Below, piece by piece: positions 62,790-64,000 of a stretch of DNA of 64,000 nucleotides (the stretch's first letter is position 1; every line of letters starts with the position of its first letter). The notes beneath the pieces were generated by a model. It saw nothing but the letters and a program-made list of their open reading frames with translations. It ran no database searches and was not told the DNA's origin. This stretch comes from Patiria miniata. Taxonomy: Eukaryota; Echinodermata; Asteroidea; Valvatida; Asterinidae. The DNA lies in assembly GCF_015706575.1 (NCBI RefSeq), contig NW_024037050.1, forward strand, positions 4,030,001 to 4,094,000, written 5' to 3'. The position numbers and the translations under genes are program-made.

Positions 62790-62999
62790 CTGTCGGCAAA
62801 AAAAAAAAATTTGCAAAATTTCATTTTAATCATTTTGTGCCTCCAATTTAAAAAAATATTGTTAAAAAAGATAATTCCAAATGAAAATTTAAGATAAATT
62901 TATAAACTAATATTGCATTTCAAAATAAAACACATTTTTTTCCAGGTAGTCATTCAAAGGAAATTGTCAAGATGTTCACCCAAAGAAGATTTTTTTTTA

Positions 63000-63310
63000 A
63001 GAAGTTTCCGATCCATCCACTTCGTATTTCAAATGATATCCAAAGTTATTGGGGTCGGGGATTAGTCTGGGAGACCATTGCAAGTTAAATTTGAACGTAT
63101 TCGAACGTATTCAAACGTATTCGTGCGCCAACGACGCCTAACCCTCACGTGCGAAGACGCTGTGGCTTGGCTTTGTGCGCATTTAGGATATACAACAGTT
63201 GTGTGTACATCGCGCGCAAACTACAGTGTGCACACGCAGTGTCCCGTCCAAGGGGCGCTCAGAAGTGGTTAAAGCGCGCCCTCTTTTGTTGGCACACGGA
63301 GCCCATACAT
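63000..63310 (+). repeat. Dispersed repeat family (GAGCCCATAC end), copy 3
   Basis: Starts near gatccatccacttcgtattt and ends cacacggagcccatac. It contains a small tandem expansion, cgaacgtatt, repeated about three times at 63094-63122. Confidence 0.86.
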
Positions 63311-63394
63311 GTGTGGTAAGCAATAAGCCATTTGCGTGTAACCTATACCCTTTGGGATTTACATTTGAAAAACGTCTGGTACAATGACTTGCTC

Positions 63395-63662
63395 AGAATG
63401 CTTGGCACATTTTAACTGTGAATTCTCCAGACCAAAGACACTGTTGCTAATCACATGATTCGGGGCAAGCTCTTGCATAGTTACGTAAGAGACGCTCAGC
63501 ACCAATACATCGTTCACAATGGGTGAGAATGGCACAAAGACACCAGACCATGCCGGAGCTGGGGGTTGCTAGCATAAGGCTTGCCCCGAATCACGTGATA
63601 TAGTAACAGTCTCTTTGGTCGGGAGAATGCTAGGTTAAAACGTGCAAAGCATTGTATTAAGT
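63395..63662. mobile_element. Palindromic MITE (GATTCGGGGCAAGC arms)
   Basis: Arms of about 80 bp: accaaagacactgttgctaa and atgattcggggcaagctctt pair with aaggcttgccccgaatcac and agtaacagtctctttggt. Ends near ggcacattttaac/gttaaaacgtgc. Confidence 0.87.
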
Positions 63663-64000
63663 CAGCGTTCCAGATTTTATTCAAATCTAACACGCAAGTG
63701 GCTTATTCCAGAGCTGATGGAAAATTTGACACACGAAAATACTTTGGTAAACGAGTTGAACCCTCATGCTCAATGTGTTACAGTGACATCTTCCAATACA
63801 CTTGTTACTCATTAGCAGGCCTTAGCCTTGGCCTGTCCCACAGCTCAGCAAGGCTGGGGATGCTGAGAGAAGCAAATAACCTACAGACTGGACCGATGCT
63901 GATGGAAGAGATAATGCAGGGACCAAAAGATTCCCACAACAGAAAGGTCAAATATTCTATTGCTGATGTGTAAATGGTCCGTGTGCTGATGAAGACATAA
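63663..64000. other. Intron or upstream sequence, nothing recognised
   Basis: A 91-codon open stretch on the plus strand has no recognisable product. The next FHOD exon upstream (expected to end ...QIFQ) is not visible here. Confidence 0.45.

Noticed and set aside
63698-63970. Plus-strand protein-coding gene of 91 codons
   Set aside because: No recognisable domain, no splice or promoter support, and it lies inside or upstream of the FHOD locus next to a MITE.
1-64000. Retrovirus-like, LTR or Polinton-type elements
   Set aside because: No long terminal repeats, protease, integrase or capsid-like frames were recognised; the only reverse transcriptase sequences are LINE type.

Overview
This window is animal nuclear DNA. 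It is AT-rich, long-introned, crowded with small transposable elements and rich in the word TACATGTA. One host protein-coding gene, on the minus strand, runs through nearly the whole window. It is a formin of the FHOD family (FHOD1/FHOD3 type). The mix of L2/CR1-like LINEs, tRNA-derived SINEs, foldback and TIR MITEs and TACATGTA words suggests a marine invertebrate deuterostome, perhaps an echinoderm. That is an inference of moderate to low confidence.

I place 31 exons, read from right to left and here called E1 to E31. All have AG acceptors and GT donors, and one reading frame runs through every junction. E1-E5 (62.8-53.2 kb) encode the end of the FH3/DID armadillo region. E6-E7 (52.4-50.9 kb) encode a basic, phosphosite-rich segment. 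E8-E27 (49.9-8.1 kb) encode a very long low-complexity linker of about 1,363 residues. E28 (8.0-6.8 kb) carries the FH1 proline tract and the start of FH2. E29-E31 (1.9-0.2 kb) continue FH2. The N-terminal GBD-like part lies beyond the right edge; the rest of FH2 and the C-terminal DAD lie beyond the left edge. The window alone holds about 2,243 codons, while vertebrate FHOD proteins total roughly 1,150-1,600 residues.

The most unusual features are in the linker. All twenty exons E8-E27 are phase-1 at both ends and divisible by three, so most can be skipped or combined without a frameshift. The linker also repeats a short acidic plus amphipathic motif of the form [DE][DE]D(V/I/L)(L/M)xxLSxG, seven times in the 2,070-bp exon E11 and once in E18. 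Its hydrophobic spacing resembles the DAD core of Diaphanous-type formins and the helix of WH2 actin-binding motifs. Arginine-rich blocks also recur in separate linker exons.

The rest of the window is intron filled with repeats: two broken L2/CR1-clade LINE copies (56.4-59.0 kb), several tRNA-derived SINEs, and many non-autonomous DNA elements with terminal inverted repeats or near-complete palindromes. A pogo/Tigger-type element has inserted into one arm of a foldback element near 45-46 kb. A 169-bp unit is tandemly tripled near 9.1-9.6 kb. I saw no second host gene, no functional tRNA or rRNA gene, no CRISPR array, and no retrovirus-like or LTR element.
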